A stretch of 64,000 nt of DNA from CAVXFB01 sp963760935 (lineage in GTDB: Bacteria > Planctomycetota > Planctomycetia > Pirellulales > Thermoguttaceae): positions 186,001-250,000 of the forward strand of contig CAVXFB010000006.1 in NCBI GenBank assembly GCA_963760935.1, in the 5' to 3' direction. Below are positions 53,707 to 62,116 of the stretch, in pieces. How positions within the stretch are numbered: position 1 is the first letter of the stretch; each line of letters starts with the position of its first letter. The notes under the pieces were generated by a model that searched no databases, was not told the DNA's origin, and worked only from the letters and a program-made list of their open reading frames with translations. Position numbers and translations under genes: made by a program.

Positions 53707-56178
53707 ATGGCGAAAACGATGGTCGCGACGACACTTGCTCCCTGCCCCCCTTTCCCGTCCTCCGTATCAGACGCTGCCACGGGCGATTTGGTTCTGCGGA
53801 TCTGTAACTCGTCGCGCGACGGCCAAATACTGCGGCTGCGATCGGCCAAATGTACCATTGGCTCGGGGCCGCGTTGCACCCTTCGGCTGCGTGCTCGTGG
53901 AGTGGCGCCGCTGCACTGCCTGATCGTTCGCGGCCCGGCCGCCGCGGCAGTCCAGCGCTGGGCGGGCGATACGCGGTTGAATCACCGCGGATTTCTCGAC
54001 GCGCCACTTTCAGCCGGCGATCGGTTGAGTATCGGACCCATCGAGTTGGAAGTCGTTTCGCTCGGCATCGACGCGACAGTGCCGCAGCCTCAGTCCAATA
54101 CCTTGGAACCGAGCGAGTCGCATGGCGAACCGCAGTCGCGCTCCGGCGTCGAACAGCAACGCCTGGAAGCCGAGCGGCAACGACTCGATGAGGTTGCCGC
54201 CGATCTTCAGCAGCGCGAAGCAGCGCTCAGACTGCAAGTCGAGCATCTCGATGCCCGGTCGAGCGAACTTCAATCGGATCGCCAAGCGGTCGAACAGCAG
54301 CGTCAACAATGGCTGGCCGACGAGCAACGATCAACTCACAAGATTGCCCAAGAGCGAGAACAGCTTGGCGTTCGACTGGCCGAAGTCGAAAGCCGCGAGC
54401 ATGCAATGGCCGACGAGCGTCGGCAGCGGGAAGCCATGCAGCAGCAATCCGCTTCGCATTTGCCCGAGCAGACCGAACAGGTCAACGCCAGACTGAACGA
54501 AATCGAAGCGGAGCGCGGCAAGTTCGAGCAAGAGCGGCATCAATGGCTGGTCGAACGTGATGAGGCCGAGCGTTGTTTGGCCGCGGAGCGCGAGAAACTT
54601 GTCTCGGCCCAAGCGGAATTGCGAACTCAACAAGATGCGTTGGCCGCCGAGCGGCAACAATGGCAGTCGGACCGCGATAGTGCGACAGCCACGACATCGG
54701 CCGAGAGCCAACAACTCGGCGCGCAGTTGGCCGACTTGGAGACGCGACGTCAGGCCCTGGATGACCAGCGGCGGCAATGGAAGGCTGAACAAGCGGAGGC
54801 CCAGAGTCAACTCGCACAACAGCGGGACCAACTCAACGCCCAACTGGCAGAATTGGCGGAGCAGGAAAGCTCCATGGCCCAGCAGCGGCAGCAATGGGAA
54901 GTCGACCAAGCCGCGACGGCCACTCAGGCAACAGCCGAGAGCGAACAACTTGCCGCACGATTGGCCAAGCTCGATGCCGAGCGTCGCGATTTTGAACAAG
55001 GCCGGACGCAATGGCAGGCCGAAAAGGAAGACTACGAGCAGAAATTGACCGCCCAGCGGCAGGAGCTCGCCGACCGTCTCGCCGATGTGGAAACACAGCG
55101 CGGCATGCTAGACTCCGACTGTGCCGCACGCCTCGCGACCCTGAGCACCGAACGAGAGGCGTTCGAGGCGGAGCGCGCCGCGGCCATGGCCGATCTGGAA
55201 GCTCAACGAGCGGCGTTTGAGGCGGAGCGGCGGCAGTGGGAGGCGGATTGCGCCAAAGTGGCGATTACGGCCGATGACCGCCCTGCCGATATGCAGCTCG
55301 AGGCAGCAGCAGAGTTGTCCCCGGAGTTGCCAGTGGAAGAACCCGTGTTCCAAACGCCGACAGACCGACCGCCGGTCGACTTGAGCGAGGTCTTTCGCCG
55401 GGTAGGCGCAAGGTCGACCTGGACGAGGATGAGGCCGACAGTGGTGCGTCTCGAATTGCGACGAATGACGTCGCCGTCACGCCGACTATACCGACCGCTC
55501 CTCAAGCCGCACCGCACAGTGCCGCCGGGGGTGACGAAGAGTCGATCGATGACTACATGAGCCGACTCATGCAGCGAGTCCGCCCGACGGGCGGCAGTTC
55601 CAGCCCGGCGCCGTATACGCCGAGCGAGCAGCCCAAGCCGGCACAAGCTGATACGAACCGGACGTTGCCAACTGTCGCCGTTTCGCCGGCGGCAGTCATT
55701 GCGACTTCCGCGGACGAGAAATCCGAGCCGGTCGAAATGTCGCCCCGAGCCGTCGCCCCCGAAAAACGCATCGATCTCTCGACGTTGCGGGAAGTTGCCA
55801 ATCTCTCGGCGGCACAGCGCGCTCGATCAACATAGCCGGCGGATGTTGGTCGATACGATGTACTCGAAGCTCGCCATGGCAGGCGTCGCACTTGGCTCGA
55901 GCATTGCCCTGTTCTGGTTCTGGACAACGTCACGCGGTCTGGAGCTGACGTTCTACACTGCATTGGTCGCCGTGCTCGTGGCTCTGTACTGGGGCGTTGA
56001 ATACGCCTTGTTGACTGGCAAGCTGATCATCAGCAAGGGGCACATCGATATCGATTGGAACGCCTTCCATAAGGGAAATAAGGCGGAATCGGCCAACACG
56101 GAAGCAGTTGAGCCGGATGCACGTTCTGTTGACGCGGTAGAACCCGAGCCGCCCGTGGCCGACGCAGTGTCCGAATGA
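53707..56178 (+). pseudogene. FHA-domain, long coiled-coil membrane protein, broken by two frameshifts
   Basis: The frame from 53707 has an FHA-like N-terminal domain (LVLRICNSSRDGQILRLRSA, KCTIGSGPRCTLRL, PLHCLIVRG; residues about 21-120), then roughly 400 residues of Gln/Glu/Arg-rich coiled coil with imperfect repeats (EQLxARLAxxExxR). It breaks near 55408 and continues in a second frame (KVDLDEDEADSGASRIATND and MSRLMQRVRPTGGS onward), then breaks again near 55820. A third frame adds ALDQHSRRMLVDTMYSKLAM and two TM helices (LGSSIALFWFWT, ALVAVLVALYWG), ending 56178. Indels restore an 820-residue protein: FHA, coiled coil, C-terminal membrane anchor. It ends 4 bp from a converging gene. Phosphothreonine binding is plausible but the FHA motif is degenerate. 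Confidence 0.72.
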
Positions 56179-56182
56179 TTTG

Positions 56183-57637
56183 CTAGGTTGACTCCCGCTC
56201 TTGCGGCCAATCGAGCTTCTGCGGAGCGTCGGTCCGTGCAAGCCGCTTTCTCTGCCTCAGGCGACTTCGCCACGCCATGAGCCAAATAACGACCGTCGCA
56301 GCCAACAGCAATATCCCAATGATAATGCTGGGAAGGTTGCTGCTAGCGGGCTTGGCCGTTGGATACCATGCAAGCGAGCGGCCGATCAACAAGGGCGATA
56401 GCTGGCGACGCATCTTCGCGTCGCCAGTCGCCTCTGCTAGCCAGAAAAAGGGGACAGCCCCCATTTGCCGGAACGGCCCGAAGGGTGCTTCGCACAAATG
56501 TGGGCTGTCCCCTTTTTCGGCCTCGGCCCGCGCCACCGGGTAGCTCCAGGTCGTGAAAAAGAAACCGGCAATACGCACCGCCTCGCCGTAACGCGGCAGG
56601 TTGCCGTAAGGCATGCCTATCGGCAGTTCGCGGAGACAAAACGTCACCGGATTGCCCTGTGAGTCGTCCGTGAAGAGAGAGACCTGATAGTAGTGATCGA
56701 TGCCGAATCGGGCAACGATATCGGCGTCCGTGACGCGAATCTCTTCGACCCGCCGCGCCGTGCCCAAGAGTTCTACCAGCCGACCGCGTTGACTGGCAGG
56801 CTCGTTGAACAGCGGTGCGACCGAGTATTGCTCTTCGCCTTGCTGATTCTTCCACAGCCATTTTGCCGGCGTTCGTTGCATGTTTCTCTCGGCCTCGGAT
56901 CGCAGCTCGCCGGGCGCCGCGCGGCCGACGGCGGCCAGCATTTGGTAGAAGGCCTCGCGGTCGGCCGGCGTGTCGAGCCCCGACGCCGTTTTGTCTTCCA
57001 CTGCACCGAGCAGCCCAACATCCATGCCCAGCCGCCCGAGCGGATTATCGGGATACCATGCCAGCCGCGGACTGGCGAAAACCAAATACGACTGGTCGCC
57101 CGAAGTCTCGGTCCGCTTTAGGAGGATGCCCAGGGCACCGGCCGGCGCATTGGGTTTCGCCCCCTTTTTCCATTGGTTCGGCACCTTGTCCGTATATACA
57201 TCCACGGCCGGCCCCGAGGGTTCCAGTTGTAGTCGGCATCGATAATAGACGTCGATTTCGTACCGCTCCGATTGATCGGCGGTCGGCTTGAGCGGCTCGA
57301 TTGCCAGCACGCGGCCGCGGAGGCGAAAGATCATGCCGCGATGATCAGGGTGCTCGATGACCGAGTTCATTCGCTCGTAAGGCAGGGCCCACCGCTCCAG
57401 GTCGACCAACGGGAAGCGGCGCAACCCAAACAGGATTCGCAGCAGGCTTTCGCGCTGGGCCGCATCGATCGGCGTGCCATCGGTCAGACGCTCGAAATAG
57501 CTGTCGTCCACACCTAGCATCTGGAACATCGCCCGGGGGTTGTCCGGCTTCTTCGTCTCCTCCGCCCGCGCGGCGGCAATTGCGATGGCTGCAAACGATA
57601 CGGCGCAACAGCAGCGAACGAGCTTGGTGGCGGCCAT
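56183..57637 (-). CDS. Exported membrane protein with duplicated unknown domain and in-frame palindrome
   Basis: The ATG at 57637 is supported by AAAGGA at 57648-57653 (8-bp spacing). The 484-residue product has a signal peptide (LVRCCCAVSFAAIAIAAARA) and a C-terminal TM helix (LPSIIIGILLLAATVVIWLM). Two similar units occur: residues about 110-215 (RGRVLAIEPL...YYRCRLQLEP...FASPRLAWYP) and 290-430 (LLGTARRVEEI...YYQVSLFTDD...IGRSLAWYP), an OB-like pattern. The second unit is split by the palindrome (EKGDSPHLCEAPFGPFRQMG). The next gene upstream has the same unit. The family is unknown; function is not inferred. Confidence 0.72.
   Translation of the reverse strand: MAATKLVRCCCAVSFAAIAIAAARAEETKKPDNPRAMFQMLGVDDSYFERLTDGTPIDAAQRESLLRILFGLRRFPLVDLERWALPYERMNSVIEHPDHRGMIFRLRGRVLAIEPLKPTADQSERYEIDVYYRCRLQLEPSGPAVDVYTDKVPNQWKKGAKPNAPAGALGILLKRTETSGDQSYLVFASPRLAWYPDNPLGRLGMDVGLLGAVEDKTASGLDTPADREAFYQMLAAVGRAAPGELRSEAERNMQRTPAKWLWKNQQGEEQYSVAPLFNEPASQRGRLVELLGTARRVEEIRVTDADIVARFGIDHYYQVSLFTDDSQGNPVTFCLRELPIGMPYGNLPRYGEAVRIAGFFFTTWSYPVARAEAEKGDSPHLCEAPFGPFRQMGAVPFFWLAEATGDAKMRRQLSPLLIGRSLAWYPTAKPASSNLPSIIIGILLLAATVVIWLMAWRSRLRQRKRLARTDAPQKLDWPQEREST
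56445..56517. repeat. REPIN-like palindrome, copy C
   Basis: The 23-bp arms 56445-56467 and 56495-56517 differ at one position and enclose a 27-base loop, 73 bp in all. Its loop is nearly identical to that of copy B. It lies inside the second domain unit of the gene at 56183-57637, between TTWSYPVARAEAE and the SPLLIGRSLAWYP strand. Confidence 0.92.
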
Positions 57638-57650
57638 CAAGTACATCCTT

Positions 57651-58679
57651 TCACGCGTGTTCGTCCACGGATTTTTCTGGTTGTGGGCTGCCATCCAAGG
57701 CATCAAAGTCCGGCAATCGAACTGGTGGCGTCGATCGCGTCAGTCTTGTCCTAACGTAAACGAGCCAAGCTGTGAAGATCGCCATGAGGGCGGCAACGCC
57801 AATTGCCAGCGGAAGGGCCCAGGTCTCGGCCGGTTTCGTGGCCAGCATCGGTCGTCGATCCCACTGGAGCGAACGAGCCAAGATCGTCGGGGCCGTACGG
57901 AGCGTGTCCTGGGCTTGGTACGCCCAACGCTTGAAGAAGAAGCCAGTGACCTCCACCTGCTCGTTGGTTTCCATGCCGGTAGGGAAGCTACGGGGCAACT
58001 CCAGGCAATAGACGACGATGGGCGACGAGGGATTGTCGGTCGGCCAGAGCCACACTTGATAGTACTGCCGGATACCGTACTCGTTCTCAGGCAACTCGAT
58101 GAGATTCACGCGGCGTACTACGCCAGCGACGCTGACGATTTGGCCACGATACTGCTCCGGCTGGCGGAAAAGCTGGGCGTAGGTCACCGGCCCGAGCGAG
58201 GCCTTTCGGAGCGTTGCCGCATCCGTATGGCGCAAAATATCCATTAGGCGGAGCGAAATCGGCTGTTCGTCCCGCGTCGAAGGCGTGTCATCGCGAATCG
58301 AAGCGAGCTCTTCGGGCTTGACGCCAAGAGGAAAAAGGGGACAGTCCCCATTTGCGCGAAGCACCCCTCGGGCCGTTCCGGCAAATGGGGACTGTCCCCT
58401 TTTTCCCGTCGGTCGGTCGTTGGGGACAAGAAAAGTGCCGGGAGCCTGCTTCTCGGCAATCGCTGCGAGCCGATTGTCGATGCCCGCATCACCGGCAGCG
58501 CCTGGCTGCGGCGCGGACAGACGGTCAAACCATCGCCACATGGCCGGATCGCGGAACTTGTCGATGAGAATAATACAGAGACCGAGCAATAGCACGAGCA
58601 GCAACAAGCGTCGCCGCTCGTGCCGGCCTTGTTTAGCACGGCGTGCCGAACGGGAGCGAAAATCGAGCACGGCAGGCAT
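57651..58679 (-). CDS. Membrane protein related to its downstream neighbour, with in-frame palindrome
   Basis: 342 residues from ATG 58679 (MPAVLDFRSRSARRAKQGRH). A basic cytoplasmic N-terminus leads into TM1 (LLLLVLLLGLCIILID). Then a linker, the domain unit LFRQPEQYRGQIVSVAGVVR...YGIRQYYQVWLWPTD...VEVTGFFFKRWAYQ...ILARSLQW (about 185-290), and TM2 (LPLAIGVAALMAIFTAWLVY). It shares GFFFxxWxY and ARSLxW with the downstream protein, 13 bp away; the two are probably partners. The linker carries the palindrome (KRGQSPFAGTARGVLRANGD). Family and function are unknown. Confidence 0.72.
   Translation of the reverse strand: MPAVLDFRSRSARRAKQGRHERRRLLLLVLLLGLCIILIDKFRDPAMWRWFDRLSAPQPGAAGDAGIDNRLAAIAEKQAPGTFLVPNDRPTGKRGQSPFAGTARGVLRANGDCPLFPLGVKPEELASIRDDTPSTRDEQPISLRLMDILRHTDAATLRKASLGPVTYAQLFRQPEQYRGQIVSVAGVVRRVNLIELPENEYGIRQYYQVWLWPTDNPSSPIVVYCLELPRSFPTGMETNEQVEVTGFFFKRWAYQAQDTLRTAPTILARSLQWDRRPMLATKPAETWALPLAIGVAALMAIFTAWLVYVRTRLTRSTPPVRLPDFDALDGSPQPEKSVDEHA
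58332..58404. repeat. REPIN-like palindrome, copy D (opposite orientation)
   Basis: The 23-bp arms 58332-58354 and 58382-58404 are perfectly complementary; 73 bp in total with a 27-base loop. The loop is the reverse complement of the loops in copies B and C (ends GGGCCGTTCCGG), so this copy is inserted the other way round and encodes a different peptide from the same sequence. Confidence 0.93.
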
Positions 58680-58815
58680 CTTCCATTGGTCGCAGGGATT
58701 TCCTTTGGCAGGCCATCGCCAACGCAACGGCGGTGACTGCCCACCCCGATTCTACCCCAACCGCCGGCCCGCCGCTACGAGGACCTTGGGGCGCGCCTCA
58801 ACGACTGTCGCTTGG

Positions 58816-59289
58816 CTATGTCGTCTTGACCTCGATTCGCTTGTGCGGTGTTGGCGAGGTCTTCTTCAGACGCAGCGTCAATACGCCGTTGGAATACTGG
58901 GCGTCGACGTTCTCCGTGTCGACATCCTCCGGCAACGTGATCATGCGGCGGAACGAACCGTAGCGAGTCTCACTTTGGTGGAAATTCTTGTCATTGTGCT
59001 CGCTCGACTCCTTCTTTTCACCGCTGAGGACCAGTTGGTTCCCCGTAACACTGACGTCAAGATCCTTCGGGTCAATGCCCGGCAACTCGGCGCGCACGGT
59101 CAACTCCTGAGCGCTTTCGGCGACGTCGACCGCCGGCGACCACTTGTCGCCCCACCACGGCTCCATGCGTCCCAGGGGTTCGCGGAAGAACGACTCAAAT
59201 AGCCGATCCATCTCATTGCGGAACGAACTGACGGGCAATAAGCCACGTTCACCGTCTTCTTGTTTGTTTCTCCAAGGTGTTAGGTTCAT
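58816..59289 (-). CDS. Hsp20/alpha-crystallin small heat-shock protein (1)
   Basis: 157 residues from ATG 59289 with AAGGAG at 7 bp. The family opening is NEMDRLFESFFREPLGRMEP, and the alpha-crystallin domain runs about 50-145 (DVAESAQELTVRAELPGIDP, GEKKESSEHNDKN, RRMITLPEDVDTENVDAQY, NGVLTLRLKK). The C-terminal IxI-type anchor is weak (RIEV). It is an ATP-independent holdase. The third of three tandem genes. Confidence 0.95.
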   Translation of the reverse strand: MNLTPWRNKQEDGERGLLPVSSFRNEMDRLFESFFREPLGRMEPWWGDKWSPAVDVAESAQELTVRAELPGIDPKDLDVSVTGNQLVLSGEKKESSEHNDKNFHQSETRYGSFRRMITLPEDVDTENVDAQYSNGVLTLRLKKTSPTPHKRIEVKTT

Positions 59290-59378
59290 CTCAAATCTCC
59301 TTTCACGTTTTGTGTGTAGCACCGCCGTCTCGGTTGTCCGTGCCTTCTTGCGTCCGAGGGCGGAAGAGTGCCTACTTC

Positions 59379-59780
59379 TCACTTCGCATGCACGGCGATT
59401 CGCCTGGGCTTTGCCGCTTCCGACTTGGGCAAGTGGAGCGTCAATAGGCCATCGGCGTAGTCGGCCGAGATTTTGCTTGCGTCAATGGTCTCGCTGACCT
59501 GGAAACTTCGGTAATAGTCGCCCACACCGTATTCCTGCAGCAGGAGCTGGCGTTGATCGTCCTGGCGAGGCTCGACGACGGCGTGGATTTCCAACGTGCC
59601 GTCCTCGAACTTCACATTGATCGTGTCGCCCTTCGCGCCCGGCATGTCGGCCACTACCAGCAGTTCGTCCCCTTGCTCCAGGATATCGACGTTAGGACGG
59701 TAGCAGCAGCCGGTACGCGTGCGTTCGGCGACAGCCGTTTGTTCGGCCGGCGGTTTGACAATTGTGCTTTCGTGATCCAT
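59379..59780 (-). CDS. Hsp20 family protein (2), class with Cys-rich entry
   Basis: 133 residues; start 59780 has AAGGAA upstream. The alpha-crystallin domain is complete (PNVDILEQGDELLVVADMPG, INVKFEDGTLEIHA, YYRSFQVSETIDASKISADY, ADGLLTLHLPKSEAAKPRRI). It lacks the usual N-terminal DRLF segment, and has a CCYRP entry. It may form mixed oligomers with its neighbours (89 bp from the next gene, 65 bp from the previous). Middle gene of three. Confidence 0.95.
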   Translation of the reverse strand: MDHESTIVKPPAEQTAVAERTRTGCCYRPNVDILEQGDELLVVADMPGAKGDTINVKFEDGTLEIHAVVEPRQDDQRQLLLQEYGVGDYYRSFQVSETIDASKISADYADGLLTLHLPKSEAAKPRRIAVHAK

Positions 59781-59845
59781 TGATTGGTTCCTTTCTTCTT
59801 TGAGTTCTGCTGTTGTTCGTCTGCCCTGCGTCGGCAGACACGCTT

Positions 59846-60286
59846 CTAGCCCGTGCCGACGTTGATCTTTCGCGGCTTGGCGCTCGCCGCCTTGGGCAGC
59901 GTAATCGTCAACACGCCGTCGTGAAGTTGGGCTTGGACTTTGTCCGCGTCCACCTCGATCGGCAGACGGACTGCTCGGGCGAATGACCCAACGGGACGTT
60001 CGCGGCGATGATAGATCGCTCCTTCCGGTCCGCTTTCGGGACGCTCGATTTTGACCGACAGTTCACCGCCGGCCACCGAGATGTCCAACTGCTCGCTCTT
60101 GACGCCAGGCACCTCCATTTCAACAATCAGCGCGTCCCCTTGTTCCCACACATTGGCAGCCGGCTGGCCGCGAAAGATTGGCGGCAGGCCGCCGTCGGGT
60201 GCACCCAAGAACCCGGTCAATAGCCGGTCCATCTCGTCCCGAAGCTGGTGGAACGGATGCCAGGGGTTTCGATAGCTTTGCACCAT
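59846..60286 (-). CDS. Hsp20/alpha-crystallin small heat-shock protein (3)
   Basis: 146 residues; ATG 60286 follows AAGGAG. The N-terminus is PWHPFHQLRDEMDRLLTGFL; the domain contains ANVWEQGDALIVEMEVPGVK, GGELSVKIERPESG, AVRLPIEVDADKVQAQLHDG and VLTITLPKAASAKPRKINV. It is the first of the three-gene series. No CIRCE operator (TTAGCACTC-N9-GAGTGCTAA) is present upstream; a 17-bp palindrome at 60436 is the only obvious element. Confidence 0.95.
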   Translation of the reverse strand: MVQSYRNPWHPFHQLRDEMDRLLTGFLGAPDGGLPPIFRGQPAANVWEQGDALIVEMEVPGVKSEQLDISVAGGELSVKIERPESGPEGAIYHRRERPVGSFARAVRLPIEVDADKVQAQLHDGVLTITLPKAASAKPRKINVGTG

Positions 60287-60715
60287 AGTAATCTCCTTCG
60301 ATCTGGAATGTTTCGAGCCCGCAACGACGCCGTATCTTCGATTGCAAAGGCCGTGCCCTTCCGTCGGGGTGAACGTACCTGCCGAACTGCCATGAAGTTA
60401 CGACGACGGACCTTAGCGGAATGGTGTTGGCAAACCCTGCCAGAATGGCAGGTTTTGATAACCGCTGTCACGAACGGCGGGCAGGCCACCAACTCGTTTT
60501 TCATTGTGGCTGGCAGAATTGTCCGCGGCGCACGGGATGACGGATGGCACGCTCGGGAGCCCGAGATATGCGGTTTAGCAGAACCCCCGTCGGGCCGCTC
60601 TTAACCCGCCTCATAGCTGCGGTTGTGGACAAACCCCGCGATGGCTATACTGGTTGGTCCCTATTTCCTGACACCGTTCAATTTTACCCAAGCCGATCAT
60701 CTTCCCGAAGGTCCC
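60287..60715. other. Divergent spacer between hsp20 and fabZ-like gene, with palindrome
   Basis: The 429-bp spacer carries the hsp20 promoter and probably the promoter for the lipid cluster. The only structured site is CCTGCCA-GAA-TGGCAGG at 60436-60452 (7-bp arms), flanked by A/T runs; it is a possible operator. Frames here (for example upstream of 60716) are not convincing. Confidence 0.5.
60436..60452. promoter_or_regulatory. Candidate operator palindrome between hsp20 and fabZ-like genes
   Basis: The perfect 7-bp arms CCTGCCA and TGGCAGG are separated by GAA, with AAAC before and TTTT after. It is about 150 bp upstream of the hsp20 start and 260 bp upstream of the fabZ-like start. Binding by a regulator is inferred from symmetry alone. 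Confidence 0.4.
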
Positions 60716-61216
60716 ATGCGGTTCTCGCTAATCGATCGCATTGTCGAACTCGAGCCGTGCGTGCGAATTACGGCGGTGAAGTCGCTCACAATGACGGAGG
60801 AATACCTCGCGGATCACTTTCCGCACTTTCCGGTGATGCCCGGCGTGTTGATGCTCGAAGCCCTAACACAAGCCGGGGCGTGGCTGGTGCGAGTGAGTGA
60901 GGACTTCGCCCACAGCATGGTCACGCTGAAGCAAGCCAATAACGTGAAATATGCCCAGTTCGTCGAACCAGGCCAGACGCTAACCGTGACGGCCGAAGTC
61001 CTCAAGTTTGAAGATAACGAGGTGAAGCTGAAGGCGTATGGCACGGAAAGCGGCCGGATCATACTCAGCGCCAAGCTCGTGCTGGCAACCTACAACATGT
61101 CCGATCTCGATCCACAGCATGCGTTCACCGATGCGGCCACGCGCGAAGATCTGCGAAAGCAGTTCGCCTTGCTCAATCAAACGCGGGTCGAACTTCCGGC
61201 AACCCTAACCACCTAG
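60716..61216 (+). CDS. FabZ-like 3-hydroxyacyl-ACP dehydratase
   Basis: 166 residues from ATG 60716 (MRFSLIDRIVELEPCVRITA) with GAAGG upstream; a longer frame begins at 60623. The hot-dog dehydratase motifs are HFPHFPVMPGVLMLEALTQ with the catalytic His and Glu. It would dehydrate 3-hydroxyacyl-ACP to the trans-2-enoyl form. It is followed after 9 bp by fabG, then acp, a second dehydratase and fabF, so it starts a fatty acid or specialised lipid cluster. The C-terminal 25 residues are a helical extension. Confidence 0.9.
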   Translation: MRFSLIDRIVELEPCVRITAVKSLTMTEEYLADHFPHFPVMPGVLMLEALTQAGAWLVRVSEDFAHSMVTLKQANNVKYAQFVEPGQTLTVTAEVLKFEDNEVKLKAYGTESGRIILSAKLVLATYNMSDLDPQHAFTDAATREDLRKQFALLNQTRVELPATLTT

Positions 61217-61225
61217 CGATATCGA

Positions 61226-61978
61226 ATGCGATTTGAAGGCAAAACGGCAATCGTGACCGGCGGCAGCCGCGGCATTGGCCGCGCGTGCGTGGCCCGTTTG
61301 GCGGCGGAAGGGGCCAAAGTGGCCTTCCTTTATCAGAGCAACCAACAGGCGGCCGATGCCCTGGTGGCGGAGTTGAAGTCGGGTCCCGGCGAGGTCCGCG
61401 CGGTGCAAGCCGACGTCCGCGACTTGCAGCGGGCACACGAGATCGTCGACCAACTCTTCGAGGAGTGGCAGCAGATTGATGTTTTGGTCAATTCGGCGGG
61501 CATCGTCAAAGACGGACTGTTGGGCGCAATGACCCAAGAGCAGTGGCGCGACGTGTTGGACACCAACTTAGGGGGGACGTTCAACTATTGTCATGCCGTG
61601 ACCCAGCCGATGATGATGATGCGGCGGGGAAGCATAGTGAACCTTTCCAGTACGGCCGCCGAGTTTGCCTCGCGGGGACAGGTCAATTACGCTGCCAGCA
61701 AGGGGGGTATCAATGGCTTGACCCGTTCCCTGGCCAAGGAGTTGGCGCCCCGCAACGTCAGGGTCAACGCCGTAGCGCCGGGCATGATCGAGACCGACAT
61801 GAGCCAAGTGGTCCGCGGCATCGCCGGCGACCAGATCAAAAAGATGATACCCATGAAGCGCATCGGTCAGCCCGACGAGATTGCGGCCGTGGTCGCCTTC
61901 CTGGCCAGCGAGGATGCCGCCTACCTTACCGGCCAGGTGCTGCGCGTCGACGGCGGGCTGAGCCTGGGCGGATACTGA
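61226..61978 (+). CDS. fabG: 3-oxoacyl-ACP reductase FabG
   Basis: A 250-residue short-chain dehydrogenase. The cofactor motif TGGSRGIGRACV is at about residues 11-22, the NSAG element at VLVNSAGIVKDG (NSAG in place of NAG), and the catalytic Ser and YxxxK in LSSTAAEFASRG and VNYAASKGG. The C-terminal VDGGLSLGGY is typical. It reduces 3-oxoacyl-ACP with NADPH. The SDR family is broad, but the surrounding fabZ, acp and fabF genes support the FabG role. Confidence 0.93.
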   Translation: MRFEGKTAIVTGGSRGIGRACVARLAAEGAKVAFLYQSNQQAADALVAELKSGPGEVRAVQADVRDLQRAHEIVDQLFEEWQQIDVLVNSAGIVKDGLLGAMTQEQWRDVLDTNLGGTFNYCHAVTQPMMMMRRGSIVNLSSTAAEFASRGQVNYAASKGGINGLTRSLAKELAPRNVRVNAVAPGMIETDMSQVVRGIAGDQIKKMIPMKRIGQPDEIAAVVAFLASEDAAYLTGQVLRVDGGLSLGGY

Positions 61979-62116
61979 TCAACGATAAACGCCAAATGAT
62001 GCATGACATGGTTCGGCGTTCGAGTGAGTGTGTGCGAGAGTTGCGTGTTTGTGAGCGCTGTTCTGAATTGATGGTTCAGCGCCGATCGTTACGATTCACA
62101 TTGGAGGTTGAGGCTT

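Noticed and set aside
60436..60460. Sigma-54-like promoter at the hsp20 palindrome
   Set aside because: On either strand the distance between GG and GC elements is not the required 10 bp; only the palindrome is kept.
60287..60715. CIRCE operator or ROSE-type element before the hsp20 genes
   Set aside because: No TTAGCACTC/GAGTGCTAA pair and no evident ROSE stem with a U(U/C)GCU anti-SD before the start.
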